Source: Mariprofundus sp. NF
GTDB lineage: Bacteria; Pseudomonadota; Zetaproteobacteria; Mariprofundales; Mariprofundaceae
Assembly (NCBI RefSeq): GCF_013387455.1
Contig: NZ_VWNC01000003.1
Location: 186,001-250,000 of the forward strand
Direction: 5' to 3'
DNA: 64,000 nucleotides
In this document: positions 38,363-48,161 of the stretch, piece after piece
Layout of the letters: each line of letters starts with the position of its first letter
Numbering within the stretch: position 1 is the stretch's first letter
Made by a program: the position numbers and the translations under genes
The notes under the pieces: generated by a model
What the model was told of the DNA's origin: nothing
The model's database searches: none
Seen by the model: the letters and a program-made list of their open reading frames with translations, nothing else

Positions 38363-38773
38363 TCATAATCCTGTCGCTGCCGAAAGGCCTTCGATCATAA
38401 TAAACAGCATCATCCTGAATTTAACATAAAGCACCGTAATCAGTACGCCACTGATGGCTGTGATGGCGATGGGGTTCATCTCTGAATCTCTCATCACCAG
38501 CCTTGGCATCAGTATCGCACCACCCATCACACCTGAGCCGATTGATTGTAGTATCAACAGGAAAACCTTGATCACCGGCATCGATGGTACTGCATCCAAA
38601 CTGCCGAAGATCACCAGCGTCAGTGCAATAAAACCAACCCACGGCAGGTAGATAAACAGGTATTCGATAAAGTGAAAACGCACATCTTTGCGATGGCCGA
38701 GCATGATAATAGTGATGGCAATGATATTGGCCGGCACCAGATAGAAGATCAGAGAGAGGAGATAATCGTTCAT
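38363..38773 (-). CDS. Small membrane protein of unknown function
   Basis: A 136-residue protein with four predicted membrane helices (about 5-25, 41-61, 66-86 and 104-126). It has a short charged loop (MLGHRKDVRFHF) and no cofactor motif. It stands convergent to the cytochrome gene. I do not recognise the family. Confidence 0.6.
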   Translation of the reverse strand: MNDYLLSLIFYLVPANIIAITIIMLGHRKDVRFHFIEYLFIYLPWVGFIALTLVIFGSLDAVPSMPVIKVFLLILQSIGSGVMGGAILMPRLVMRDSEMNPIAITAISGVLITVLYVKFRMMLFIMIEGLSAATGL

Positions 38774-38869
38774 ATAGTCATCTTACCTCCTGTATTACCT
38801 CTGTGCAGATGGTATGCTTCGTCTTCAGCAGAGGCTACTTCTACACCTTTTCACGGAGAAACCCATCAT

Positions 38870-39466
38870 ATGAACAGCAAAATCGGTATGTTCCCAATTA
38901 TTGTTCTGGTTCTGGCTATCGGCATGATTGGCTTTGGCGTCTATAATCTGAACAAGATGCCGGAAACCAAATACCCGCAGTTCAAAGCTGCATTCACACT
39001 GCATAATGCTGAAGGCAGCGTCTCCTTCTCCGATCTGGCCGGCAAAGTCAGTATCATCTTTTTCGGTTATACCCACTGCCCGGATATCTGCCCTGCCACC
39101 CTGATTAATTTCGGCAAAGCCCTGAAGATGCTGGATGAAGATGAACAGAAACTGGTGCGTGCTGTGTTTATCTCTCTCGATCATGATCGCGATACGCCCG
39201 AAATGGTGAGTAAATACAGCAAATATTTTCATCCCGATATCATAGGCCTGACCGGTAACGAAGCAGAGATCACCGCTGCTGCCAAAGCCTTTATGGTTCC
39301 CAAAGAGAAGAACAAACCCAATGCCAAGGGCAACTACACCATGAACCACGGCACCTATCTCTACGTGATGCGCCCGGATGGCAAACTGGGAGAACTGGCC
39401 AGCCATCAGGACCCACCGGAGAAGATTGTTGCCTCCCTGCGCGCCTGGATCAAGTGGGCCGAGTAG
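38870..39466 (+). CDS. SCO1/SenC family protein
   Basis: A 198-residue membrane-anchored thioredoxin-fold protein (helix at about 7-27) with the copper motif GYTHCPDICPATL. The third ligand His is probably in NHGTYLYV. SCO proteins deliver copper to the CuA site of cytochrome oxidase or maintain its cysteines. The start is taken at ATG 38870 with GGAG upstream; a longer frame to 38672 is not conserved. It is one of three SCO genes in the window. Confidence 0.92.
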   Translation: MNSKIGMFPIIVLVLAIGMIGFGVYNLNKMPETKYPQFKAAFTLHNAEGSVSFSDLAGKVSIIFFGYTHCPDICPATLINFGKALKMLDEDEQKLVRAVFISLDHDRDTPEMVSKYSKYFHPDIIGLTGNEAEITAAAKAFMVPKEKNKPNAKGNYTMNHGTYLYVMRPDGKLGELASHQDPPEKIVASLRAWIKWAE

Positions 39467-39921
39467 ACAATCAAACATGGCATATAAGAAAAGCTGAAGC
39501 GCGAGATGCAGCTCCGCTTCAGCGCTGCATGGAACTGGCATACGCCACTTATCAGGAGCGCATGGGAGGCCAGCGACTGCCTCCTATGGATGTGGATTAC
39601 GCGAACGAAATAAGCGAATTCCCGGTTTGGATTGCTGAGTCCGACAATAAAGTAGTCGGTGGTCTTATTATGGTATTTGAAAACGAAACCGCATCGATAG
39701 CTAATATTGCGGTTCACCCTTCATTTCAGGGCCAGGGTGTTGGCGGCGGACTTATGACGTTTGCTGAAAGGCAGGCGAAAGAGAAGAACTGCTCCAATTT
39801 ACATCTGGCGACACATGTTCTGTTAACTGAAAACGTCGCTCTCTACCGCCATCTTGGATGGAATGAGATCGAACGGGATGATATGCGAGTCTATATGAAA
39901 AAAGAGATCCAGCAGCACTGA
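39454..39921 (+). CDS. GNAT-family acetyltransferase
   Basis: A 155-residue acetyltransferase with the acetyl-CoA binding motif VHPSFQGQGVGGGLM and the following NVALYRHLGW typical of the family. The gene starts at GTG 39454 and overlaps the SCO gene by 13 bases. The substrate is unknown. Confidence 0.88.
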   Translation: MGRVDNQTWHIRKAEARDAAPLQRCMELAYATYQERMGGQRLPPMDVDYANEISEFPVWIAESDNKVVGGLIMVFENETASIANIAVHPSFQGQGVGGGLMTFAERQAKEKNCSNLHLATHVLLTENVALYRHLGWNEIERDDMRVYMKKEIQQH

Positions 39922-39922
39922 T

Positions 39923-41281
39923 TCAGCACATCTCTGCGAGCAACTCTGAAACTTTCTTCTGATCAAACGTCTTTTTATCAACTTTAAGATAAGCCACGCC
40001 ATCTTCCATGATCACCTTTACTTCGTGAACGCCAGCAAGCTGTTTGATCATCTCGGCAAGCTGTTCTGCGGCTGCTTGATCGCGCACTTCGACGTGAACC
40101 ATGAAGGATGAGAGATAAGCAGGCACTTTCATACCCAGTGCTAGCAATAGCCAGCCGAGTGCTGCAATGGCACAGGCGTAAAAGACAGCCTGCATGCCGA
40201 ACTCACCGGAGAGCCAGCCGCCCCCTGCCCCACCGATAAAGGCGCCGAGGAACTGGGAAGTTGAATAGACACCCATGGCGGTACCCTTGCTCTCTACAGG
40301 CGCCATACGTGAGATCAGCGAAGGCAGGCTCGCCTCCAGCACATTAAATGCCGTGAAGAAGAGCAGCAGACCGAAACCCACAGCAATCAGTGAACGCTGA
40401 TCGGTTCCCAGCATCACCTCGGCAACCACCATCAGCAGAATTGAACCAAGAAATACCTGTTTCATCTTCTGCCGCTTCTCAGCAAGCATCACCAGCGGTG
40501 CCATGCCGAGCACCGAAATCATCAACACAGGCAGGTAGAACCAGGCGTGTTCATCTGTCGGCAGACCCAGTTTATCCCTGAGCACAAAGGGAAGTGCGGT
40601 AAACATCGCCATCATAATACCGTGTTGAATCAAAATACCGACATCCAGCCTGAACAGCTGCGCATCGAAAAATATCTGTTTGAGCTGGGCGGGAACAGTC
40701 TCCACCTCACGGTGAAAATTGAGATGTTCGGGTTCCGGAACCAGCAGATAGAGAATAGCGATACCGGCTGCTGCCAACACCGCAGTCATCCAGAAGATAC
40801 CATCAACACCGATGGCACTGTTGAGTAGCGGGCCAACCATCAATGCCAGTGTGAACGACATGCCGATAGAGACACCCATAATCGCCATCGCTTTGGTGCG
40901 CTCCTCCTCCCGGGTCAGATCAGCCATCAGTGCCATCATGGCGGCGGCAATCGCGCCTGAGCCCTGAATAGCACGCCCGATAATCACGCCCCAGATCGAG
41001 TCGGACATCGCGGCGACCACACTACCGATGGCAAACAGCAGCAGGCCAAGGGTGATGATCGGCTTGCGGCCGAATCGATCCGATAACATACCGAAAGGGA
41101 TCTGGAAGATCGCCATGGTCAAGCCGTACACACCGAGTGCCAGACCGATCAGCATCGGGGTTACCCCTCCTAAACCTTCGGCATAGAGCGAGAAGACCGG
41201 CAGAATCATGAACAGGCCCAGCATACGCAGGCCATAGATGCCCGCCAGCGAGAAGACGCTGCGCCGCTCGAATGGGTTCAA
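39923..41281 (-). CDS. MFS transporter, YajR-like
   Basis: A 452-residue transporter with about twelve membrane helices, the MFS loop motif GMLSDRFGRKP, and a C-terminal soluble domain of about 65 residues (from VHVEVRDQAAAEQLAEMIKQ) with a ferredoxin-like pattern. That extra domain and the length match E. coli YajR with its YAM domain. The substrate of the family is not established. It overlaps no neighbour, and ctaA begins 10 bases further upstream of its start. Confidence 0.85.
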   Translation of the reverse strand: MNPFERRSVFSLAGIYGLRMLGLFMILPVFSLYAEGLGGVTPMLIGLALGVYGLTMAIFQIPFGMLSDRFGRKPIITLGLLLFAIGSVVAAMSDSIWGVIIGRAIQGSGAIAAAMMALMADLTREEERTKAMAIMGVSIGMSFTLALMVGPLLNSAIGVDGIFWMTAVLAAAGIAILYLLVPEPEHLNFHREVETVPAQLKQIFFDAQLFRLDVGILIQHGIMMAMFTALPFVLRDKLGLPTDEHAWFYLPVLMISVLGMAPLVMLAEKRQKMKQVFLGSILLMVVAEVMLGTDQRSLIAVGFGLLLFFTAFNVLEASLPSLISRMAPVESKGTAMGVYSTSQFLGAFIGGAGGGWLSGEFGMQAVFYACAIAALGWLLLALGMKVPAYLSSFMVHVEVRDQAAAEQLAEMIKQLAGVHEVKVIMEDGVAYLKVDKKTFDQKKVSELLAEMC

Positions 41282-41291
41282 ACGTTAATTC

Positions 41292-42335
41292 CTATTTTTC
41301 AGTGGATTGAAGCATGCGCAGGGTAAACAGCGAGAAGGCAAAGAGCACCATCGCACCACCCTGATGTGCAACGCCAAGATGCAGGTTTACTACCGAGAGA
41401 AGCGTGGCAACACCAAGGCAGAACTGGATCACAACCATGCCCAGCATCAGATGCATGCCCATTTTGGCCGCACCAACCAGCTCAAACCTTCTCGAGTAGA
41501 GGAACAGACCAATCACCAGCAGCAGTACCGTTTCAGCCAGAAGACGATGATTAAACTGAACCGCTGCAATATTCTCGAACCAGTTCAGGTAATACGGCTG
41601 CAACATGCCATAACCCTCTGGAATAAAGTTGCCACCCATCAACGGGAAGGTGTTGTAGGCAAAACCAGCCTTCAGACCCGCTACAAAGCCGCCTGCAGCG
41701 ATAGTAACGGCAATCAGCAGTGTGACTATGGCTACAGCCTTAAACAGCGGTTTAACGTCATAGAGCGAAGGTTCACGCTTGGGAAAGAGAAGACCCGCCG
41801 CTACCCAGAGAATATAGGCAAAGATCGCGAAGGCCGCCATCAGATGGGCAGTCAGTCGATACTGGCTGACATGGGCCTGATCAAAACCACTGCTTACCAT
41901 GTACCAGCCCAGCACACCCTGCATGCCACCGAGTGCGAACATAATCACCAGCTGCGGACGCAAAGGTTTGCTGATCTTGCCGGCAATCAGGAAATAGAGG
42001 AACGGCAGCAGGAAGAAGATACCGATCAGGCGGCCCCATACACGATGGATATACTCAAGCATAAAGATGCCTTTATACCCTTCCAAATCCATATTCGGGT
42101 TCAGCTCATAGAATTCAGGAATCTGCTTGTAGTGTTTGAATGACTCCAGCCATGCCGCTTCACTCAAAGGTGGAATCCAGCCCATCAGCGGATCCCATGT
42201 CATCATCGAAAGCCCTGAGTGGGTCAAACGTGTTGCTCCGCCAATCACCAGCATAATAAAAATGGCAGCGCAGACGAAAAGTAACCAGTAGGCGATCTGC
42301 CTGTCGTATTGAACCTGATCGGTATGACTCATCAC
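41292..42335 (-). CDS. ctaA: Heme A synthase CtaA (COX15)
   Basis: A 347-residue membrane protein with eight helices, the conserved GGATRLTHSGLSMMTWDP near the N-terminus and paired His ligands (for example HRVWGR, AHLMAAF, NHRLLAE, HLGVAHQGGA). It oxidises heme O, made by CtaB, to heme A. The type is the longer alpha-proteobacterial/mitochondrial COX15 form. It lies directly downstream of the heme-copper-oxidase-like gene. Confidence 0.94.
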   Translation of the reverse strand: MMSHTDQVQYDRQIAYWLLFVCAAIFIMLVIGGATRLTHSGLSMMTWDPLMGWIPPLSEAAWLESFKHYKQIPEFYELNPNMDLEGYKGIFMLEYIHRVWGRLIGIFFLLPFLYFLIAGKISKPLRPQLVIMFALGGMQGVLGWYMVSSGFDQAHVSQYRLTAHLMAAFAIFAYILWVAAGLLFPKREPSLYDVKPLFKAVAIVTLLIAVTIAAGGFVAGLKAGFAYNTFPLMGGNFIPEGYGMLQPYYLNWFENIAAVQFNHRLLAETVLLLVIGLFLYSRRFELVGAAKMGMHLMLGMVVIQFCLGVATLLSVVNLHLGVAHQGGAMVLFAFSLFTLRMLQSTEK

Positions 42336-43700
42336 TTAGACTCCGTTAACCAGTTTATTGCGACCTTTCAGCATCACAGGCAACACCACAAAGGCAAACA
42401 GCAGGCCGGAGAGTACGGCAATCACACCGCCAAGACCAACCAGATCCTGTGGTGTGATCATACTCTGCAAACCGATATCCTGTGTAGTACCAACCACCTT
42501 ACGTTTCATACCATGACCACCGCCCCAGGCGAGACCGACGATATGCATAATCTGACCCACAGCATAGGTGTAGACCTGAATACGCGCCCACTTCAGATTT
42601 GGCGTGGCAAAACCGAATTGCGGCAACCAGTAGTAGGTCATCGCCATAAAGGCCATGGTTACAGCTACAATCGAACCGTGGTAATGGGCTGTGATTAAGG
42701 TACTGCTCTCACCGATAAACAGACCAAGTACACCACCCATGGCAAACAGAGTGATCGAAAAGATCAGTGCAGTATAGAGATGACGTGAAGCCTTATCCGC
42801 AGCAGGCTGGGTTAGTAGGGCCCAGACCACTGGCAGACCAATCAGCAGTGGCGCAACACCGTTACCATCACGCATCAACCAGACATACCAACCCATAAAT
42901 TCAGGGCCACCAACATCATAGGCAAGGAAAGGCCATGGCATCATCAATACCGGAGCAACACCAATGGCAAAGGCTGCCATCAGATAGAGCGGTTTGGCTT
43001 TCACCTCAAGGCCGGAGGCCTGAGCAATCCAGAGCCATGCAACACAGATCAGTGCGGTATGGGCAAACTGCAGAATATGGCCACCGGCCCAGTAGAGGCT
43101 CTCATAGTAGGAGCGACCACTGGCAACAGGTGTATCGATAAAGGTCCAGATCAGTGCGATCATCGCGATCAATGTGGCAAGCGCCGCTGTCAGCGTGCCA
43201 AAGCGAATCGCCCCCTCACCACTATTCTCGCGTGACTCCTGACACTTCAGTGCCCACATCGAGCGCAGCACGAGTAGCAACACACCCCCACCAAAGACAA
43301 TCAACCCTTTGATAAACATGCGATTTTCAAGCATAGGAACATAGTTGTTGGTCAGTGGATTGGCATCACCGGTTAATGGAGAGATCCCAATCACAACGCC
43401 ACCGAAGACCACCAGAAACAGCGATAGCCAGCCTGTCATCACCTGCCTGCCACCGGTATTGAGCGTCCAGAAGACACCGGCAATGGCAATCAGCCACCAC
43501 AACACAGTGAAATCAACATGCAGTACCAGAGCGGTGTAGAAGAAATCTTTCCAGGGCATCTCATAGGTGGTCCTGGCCAGTGCCAGCAGCAGTGGATAGA
43601 TGCCTGATGCCAGTAAAAATCCAACTGCAACATAGAGCCAGCCTACAGCCAGCTTGCTCTGTGGTGATTCGGTAATGGGAAGAGAGAACTTTGTCGTCAT
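42336..43700 (-). CDS. Divergent heme-copper oxidase subunit I-like protein, incomplete CuB site
   Basis: A 454-residue protein with about twelve membrane helices and distant similarity to cytochrome oxidase/NO reductase subunit I. Candidate ligands are H61 for low-spin heme, H208 in WAGGHILQFAH for the helix VI position, and H339/H341 in ITAHYHGS for the two heme axial ligands of helix X. The adjacent His-His of helix VII is not present anywhere between 220 and 300; that part reads YVWLMRDGNG. Also no HPEVY or cross-linked Tyr is seen. It probably binds heme but may not reduce oxygen. It is adjacent to ctaA. Confidence 0.75.
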   Translation of the reverse strand: MTTKFSLPITESPQSKLAVGWLYVAVGFLLASGIYPLLLALARTTYEMPWKDFFYTALVLHVDFTVLWWLIAIAGVFWTLNTGGRQVMTGWLSLFLVVFGGVVIGISPLTGDANPLTNNYVPMLENRMFIKGLIVFGGGVLLLVLRSMWALKCQESRENSGEGAIRFGTLTAALATLIAMIALIWTFIDTPVASGRSYYESLYWAGGHILQFAHTALICVAWLWIAQASGLEVKAKPLYLMAAFAIGVAPVLMMPWPFLAYDVGGPEFMGWYVWLMRDGNGVAPLLIGLPVVWALLTQPAADKASRHLYTALIFSITLFAMGGVLGLFIGESSTLITAHYHGSIVAVTMAFMAMTYYWLPQFGFATPNLKWARIQVYTYAVGQIMHIVGLAWGGGHGMKRKVVGTTQDIGLQSMITPQDLVGLGGVIAVLSGLLFAFVVLPVMLKGRNKLVNGV

Positions 43701-43785
43701 GGATAATCCTGTGGTTTTCGTTGGGCCGGCAGTTTAGCACTGCCTCCCATTTGGCGCAGCAGATTTATAGCTAGACGATAACCCT

Positions 43786-45054
43786 CTAATTCACCTCATC
43801 CATATTTGCCGCTACAGCACGCGCAAAATATTTAGCCAGAGCTTCGCTGGGAGATGAGTTTTTGTCTTTTAAACCTTCCAAAGAAATTATCACATCAAAT
43901 CCGTGTCTATAAAACCTGATTCGAACTTTGTGGGCTCGATCATTTTCCTCTTTCTTGATTATCGCCCGCTTTCCTTCAGTCAAATAGCTATAACCCTGAC
44001 TCCTCACTGAATCGGCCATTATTCTTCTTATGTTCATTTCGTCTCTCGGACTTATTCGCACATAGAGGTTAGAGCGTGAAATCCTGCGCTTAGAATCCTT
44101 CGGGTCTCGCCAAACATTCTTCTGCAAAACAAAACCTTGATCTCTGCTAACTCGTATCGATTGAGTCCATATCTTCCCATCAGGTTGAGTTTGTATCGGT
44201 ATATGTCTCGAATTCTTCTCTGGCAGATGCCACCACCCTTTTGGAAGTTGATCCGGGACTCTCACGAAAAATGATTTTACATCCTTACTTTTGCCTGCAG
44301 CAGCCGCAATCATCTTCAGGTCAGAAGCAACTTTCTCCCATGCACCCTTAATAATCTGTTCACTATCGCGTGCCAGCAGGTCTTTCTGATAACTCGATTC
44401 AAACCGTTTGATCCAGAAGTCATCAATCTCTTTCCAAAGACTGGCTTCAAGTTTCTTGCCTATGTGTTCAGGATTATACCCTTTGGCTTTGACCAGTTCA
44501 TAATACATCTTCGTTTTAATCGGATAATATTTGCCGCTTGCTGTGGCCAGTGTGAATGCCTCATCCGGCGAGGCGGTACTGTAATCGTATCTGCCACCGC
44601 GATGATGTTTGAATCGCTCATAAATCGCAGACTCCATGGATGGGATAAAGATAATATCACGTATGGCCTCTAATGAAACTTGATAGAGTTTTACTGAAGA
44701 TACAAAAAAGACAAATGAAGCGGGATAGGTTTTTTCCATGAATTTATCCACCAGCTTTCCAACTTGCCAGTCATACACTTCTGCCAGTGCTTCTGAATCT
44801 TGGGCATGAAATAGAAGATCCACTATTTTAATCGCTGTGAGTGTATCCTTCACAGTATCAAAGAGCGCTAGTTTCTCCTCCAATAGGCCACCTATAATAT
44901 CGGTCGTGAGTCCGGTTCGGCTGGCAACTTCATCGACAAGTTCCTGATTGGTCGCTTCAACATTCAGATTATCCGCAACCGATGGCACGGGAGCTAGAAA
45001 CATCCCTGAGGCCAATAATAGTGATGCTGAATAAATACTCAGGCGACTGTTTTT
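43786..45054 (-). CDS. Exported protein of unknown function, paralogue of the next gene upstream
   Basis: A 422-residue protein with a signal peptide (about 1-27; VPSVADN cleavage) and no other membrane segment. It aligns along its whole length with the product of the upstream gene (45068-46345): shared blocks include the stretch around GLTTDIIGGLLEE, KLYQVSLEAIRDIIFIPSME, PDEAFTLATASGKY and KGYNPEHIGKKLE, and the C-terminus SSPSEALAKYFARAVAAN. Translation starts at ATG 45054, placed by AAGGAG upstream. The gene follows its paralogue by 13 bases. The family is unrecognised; the mature protein is helical then mixed, with no catalytic motif. Confidence 0.75.
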   Translation of the reverse strand, partial: KNSRLSIYSASLLLASGMFLAPVPSVADNLNVEATNQELVDEVASRTGLTTDIIGGLLEEKLALFDTVKDTLTAIKIVDLLFHAQDSEALAEVYDWQVGKLVDKFMEKTYPASFVFFVSSVKLYQVSLEAIRDIIFIPSMESAIYERFKHHRGGRYDYSTASPDEAFTLATASGKYYPIKTKMYYELVKAKGYNPEHIGKKLEASLWKEIDDFWIKRFESSYQKDLLARDSEQIIKGAWEKVASDLKMIAAAAGKSKDVKSFFVRVPDQLPKGWWHLPEKNSRHIPIQTQPDGKIWTQSIRVSRDQGFVLQKNVWRDPKDSKRRISRSNLYVRISPRDEMNIRRIMADSVRSQGYSYLTEGKRAIIKKEENDRAHKVRIRFYRHGFDVIISLEGLKDKNSSPSEALAKYFARAVAANMDEVN

Positions 45055-45067
45055 CATCTCGAACTCC

Positions 45068-46345
45068 TTAGTTGATTTTGGCTGCCACAATACGGGCAAA
45101 GTGTTTTGCCATATCTTCGCTGGGAGAGGAGTTGGTGTTGATTTTACCCGACAAGTCCATACTCACATGGAAACCCTTCCTGTAGAATCGGATAAATATT
45201 GTTCGATTCTTACCCCTGCCATCTGATTTAATCACTGCCATGTTGTTCTCACTCATGAACTGAAAACCGGATTTCTCCACGCTGTATTGCATGGATTTTT
45301 TCTCACGAGCTTCATCTGGCGTTGGACTGATTCGGATATCCAGCTTAACCATTGAAATCTTCCGTTTTGGCTCTTTGGGGTCTTTCCAATAAATACTCGT
45401 GTCGCCCTGTTTCACAAAACCTGAATCCCTGCTAATGAAAAAGAACTGTTTCCAGACAGTGCTCTTAGGGTTCATGCGTGCAGCCGCCGTGCTGGTCCAG
45501 CTCCCTGTAGGAGAGAACCACCACCCCTTCGGCAGGTCATCTGGCACATGCAGAAAGAAGTTTGCAATATCATTGCTCTTGCCGGCAGCAGCTTTGATCG
45601 CTTTCAGTTCAGGCCCCATTTTGGCCCATGCATCATGGATGATCTGCTCTTTTTCCTGCTTGAACAGTTCCTGCTGATATTGCGTCTCCAGTCGCTGCAC
45701 CCAAAAAGCATCAATCTGTTTCCACAGGGCATCTTCGAGTTTCTTACCTATATGTTTGGGATCGTACCCTTTGGCTTTGACCAGCTCGTCATGCATTTTC
45801 TGTTTGGCCGGAAAATATTTACCTCTGGCCGTAGCCTCATCAAAGGCCTCATCGGGCGAGGCATAGCGGAAATCGAGTGCACCACCTCGGGCGGTTTTGA
45901 ATCGATCATAGATGGCTGCTTCCATTGATGGGATGAAGATGTAGTCCCGGATGGCTTCCAGGGCGTCCTTGTAGAGTTTCACCGCCCCGAAAAACGAGGT
46001 CATGGAGCCGGGCAGTATCTTACCGACAAATTTGTCCACATATGCATCCATTTCACGGGTAATCAACTCGGTCAGCACTTCAGCATCCTGAGCACTAAAC
46101 AGCATATCAACGAGTTTAACGGCGGTGATGGTGTCCTTGATATTGCCAAACAGGTCCGGACTCTCTTTCAGCAATCTGTCCAACACATCAAAACCGAGTC
46201 CGGTCTGGCGCTCCACTTCAGCAATGACTTCCTGATTGCCCGGTTCAATATCGCCTTCAGCAGATTGTGCAGAGACAGGTATGAAAAGCAGCCCTGAAAG
46301 AAGGATTGGGTATAAAAAAGTTCTCAAATGCCACTTCAGCTTCAT
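45068..46345 (-). CDS. Exported protein of unknown function, paralogue of the next gene downstream
   Basis: A 425-residue protein with a signal peptide (about 1-28; SAQSAEG cleavage). The long shared blocks with the downstream product (for example RTPDIG-like start NQEVIAEVERQTGLGFDVLD, KLYKDALEAIRDYIFIPSME, and the C-terminal RFYRKGFHVSMDL) show a tandem duplication. It is the first gene of the pair and is divergent from the cytochrome b561-like gene at 46499. No function can be assigned. Confidence 0.75.
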   Translation of the reverse strand: MKLKWHLRTFLYPILLSGLLFIPVSAQSAEGDIEPGNQEVIAEVERQTGLGFDVLDRLLKESPDLFGNIKDTITAVKLVDMLFSAQDAEVLTELITREMDAYVDKFVGKILPGSMTSFFGAVKLYKDALEAIRDYIFIPSMEAAIYDRFKTARGGALDFRYASPDEAFDEATARGKYFPAKQKMHDELVKAKGYDPKHIGKKLEDALWKQIDAFWVQRLETQYQQELFKQEKEQIIHDAWAKMGPELKAIKAAAGKSNDIANFFLHVPDDLPKGWWFSPTGSWTSTAAARMNPKSTVWKQFFFISRDSGFVKQGDTSIYWKDPKEPKRKISMVKLDIRISPTPDEAREKKSMQYSVEKSGFQFMSENNMAVIKSDGRGKNRTIFIRFYRKGFHVSMDLSGKINTNSSPSEDMAKHFARIVAAKIN

Positions 46346-46498
46346 CGATAAAACCTCCCTCAGTCGATCTTATCCTCCCGAAATCCGGTACGGTGGAACA
46401 GAAGATTATACTTATTGCCAAGAATCAAATCAATTGAGGTGGAAAGCGTATGATGCTTAAGATTTCCCGTGCGGCTGGTTTATGCAACCATAGCGCCC

Positions 46499-47086
46499 AT
46501 GAGATATGAAAAAAGTATACGCATCCTGCACATCCTTCTGCTACTGACAGTGCTCAGCCAACTTGCAACCGAGTTGTTCATGCAGGTACCCAAACCGGGG
46601 GAGGCAGCTGATCACTTCGCGCTCTTCCTCTTTTCGATCCACTGGGTCATCGGCTTCTTCGTAGTGATCATCTGCCTCGCCTATCTTATGCTGGTTATGG
46701 ACAAAGTGGAGCATCGCAATCGCCTCTTCCCATGGCTGGAGAAGGATCTGCGTGCGTCTCTACTCATAGAAGCCAAGCGCGACATACCCGGCTGGCTTAA
46801 GGGCAAGCTCCCTTCTCCTGATCAGGCTCACTTGATTGCAGGCACAGTGCACGGCTTGGGGCTACTGCTGGCAACAGCATTGGGCATGACCGGTGTAATC
46901 ATCTATCTCGGCATCAAACATGACGGCAGTATGCCACCGGCCATTCGCGCCATCAGAGAGATTCATGAGGTGTTGGGTATCATGCTCTGGCTGTTTATTG
47001 TGGGCCACCTGCTAATGGCTACGCTGCATCAGATCAAAGGACACCGCGTATTGCAGAACATGTTTACAAAAAACGGGGACAGTTAA
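46499..47086 (+). CDS. Cytochrome b561-like membrane protein
   Basis: A 195-residue four-helix membrane protein with His residues placed as in bacterial cytochrome b561: RILHILLLL, SIHWVIGF, VHGLGLLLA and IVGHLLMATLHQI. These four positions are enough for two b-type hemes. It may move electrons from quinol. The start at ATG 46499 is preferred over 46469. No neighbour clearly indicates its partner. Confidence 0.85.
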   Translation: MRYEKSIRILHILLLLTVLSQLATELFMQVPKPGEAADHFALFLFSIHWVIGFFVVIICLAYLMLVMDKVEHRNRLFPWLEKDLRASLLIEAKRDIPGWLKGKLPSPDQAHLIAGTVHGLGLLLATALGMTGVIIYLGIKHDGSMPPAIRAIREIHEVLGIMLWLFIVGHLLMATLHQIKGHRVLQNMFTKNGDS

Positions 47087-47102
47087 ACGCCCCCCTTTCG
47101 CA

Positions 47103-48152
47103 TCAGAGTCGCTGGCGGAGCATAAAAAATGCAGGTGAAAGGGTTCGATCAAGCAGTGGTGATGCCATAATAAGGCTGCCGTAAGCCTCACCCTGTCGGT
47201 TCATCGTCTCTACCTCACCCTGCCAGGGGTTATTATCCGCAATGCTTTTGATGACATCATCAACCCAGCCAGAAGACGCCTCTGCAGCAATCTCTGAGAG
47301 ATGTTTGCCAACCACATCACTGGAATCGAATCCGCTCTGCTCAACATAGGCGGGATTGGCATATTCAATCACCCCTTCAGCACTGAGAATCAGTAGCGGC
47401 TCACTGCTCTGTTCGCTGGCCTGCGAGGTGAGATAGATATCGGCCAGACAGTTCTCCTGATCACGATTAAGCTTTCGCCATTTGAAGAAGAGGTAACCGG
47501 CAAGCAGGGTGAAGGCGATAAGTAGAAGTAAAAACAGCCTGTGCTGGACGACAAGGCGCTCCTGAAGCAGTGCATGCACCCGCTCATCACAAACCGCTGC
47601 CGATCTCATCGCTTCAGCAAAAAGTTCTCCATCAACCATCGAATAGCTGAATGACTGGTAGCCGTCACCCGCCAGCTCCGGCTGCAGATGCGAATCCAGA
47701 TGCTCAACCATCGTTGCCAGTAGCTCAATGCTACTGATCAGCTCTTCATCACTGATCTGCTCAACTTCAACATTGCTCAGCGTGACTGAACCCATCGTTG
47801 TGGTTCCCTTCTGCAGGCTGCTCACATTCGATTTTAATTTCAGCATGGAAGCAAAATAGCCATCGACAAACTCGATAACACGGTCATGAGCTGTCTCAAG
47901 CTCTTCCTGATCCCGCTGCACGGTGTGCAGATCTTTAAGCCCCTTATCAATCTGAAAAAGGAGTAGATTGGCATGTTCGAGATCAACCCTGATCTCCATA
48001 GCAAGATCGAGAAGCGGCACCTCTTCAACCGTCTGTCGGTTCCATGAAAAGAAGGAGAATGCAATCACTGCAATGGCCAGCATCGAAGGGGCCATCAGCA
48101 TGGCTCCGGCATGTTTACTCAGTTTAGTCCAGGTTGAAAAAAGTGAATGCAT
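47103..48152 (-). CDS. Membrane PAS sensor without output domain
   Basis: A 349-residue protein with membrane helices at about 20-37 and 206-224 enclosing a helical periplasmic domain, and a cytoplasmic PAS domain (about 240-345; EPLLILSAEGVIEYANPAYV). There is no kinase, methyl-accepting, GGDEF or cyclase domain. It may act by protein contact, or its output module has been lost. It lies nine bases downstream of the cyclic-nucleotide-binding-like gene and is probably co-transcribed. Confidence 0.85.
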   Translation of the reverse strand: MHSLFSTWTKLSKHAGAMLMAPSMLAIAVIAFSFFSWNRQTVEEVPLLDLAMEIRVDLEHANLLLFQIDKGLKDLHTVQRDQEELETAHDRVIEFVDGYFASMLKLKSNVSSLQKGTTTMGSVTLSNVEVEQISDEELISSIELLATMVEHLDSHLQPELAGDGYQSFSYSMVDGELFAEAMRSAAVCDERVHALLQERLVVQHRLFLLLLIAFTLLAGYLFFKWRKLNRDQENCLADIYLTSQASEQSSEPLLILSAEGVIEYANPAYVEQSGFDSSDVVGKHLSEIAAEASSGWVDDVIKSIADNNPWQGEVETMNRQGEAYGSLIMASPLLDRTLSPAFFMLRQRL

Positions 48153-48161
48153 CAGAGCTCC

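Noticed and set aside
38825-39541. 238-residue frame opposite the SCO gene at 38870
   Set aside because: Antisense shadow; the SCO frame has an intact copper motif.
41307-42143. 278-residue frame opposite ctaA
   Set aside because: Antisense shadow, rich in His/Gln as expected from reading a hydrophobic gene backwards.
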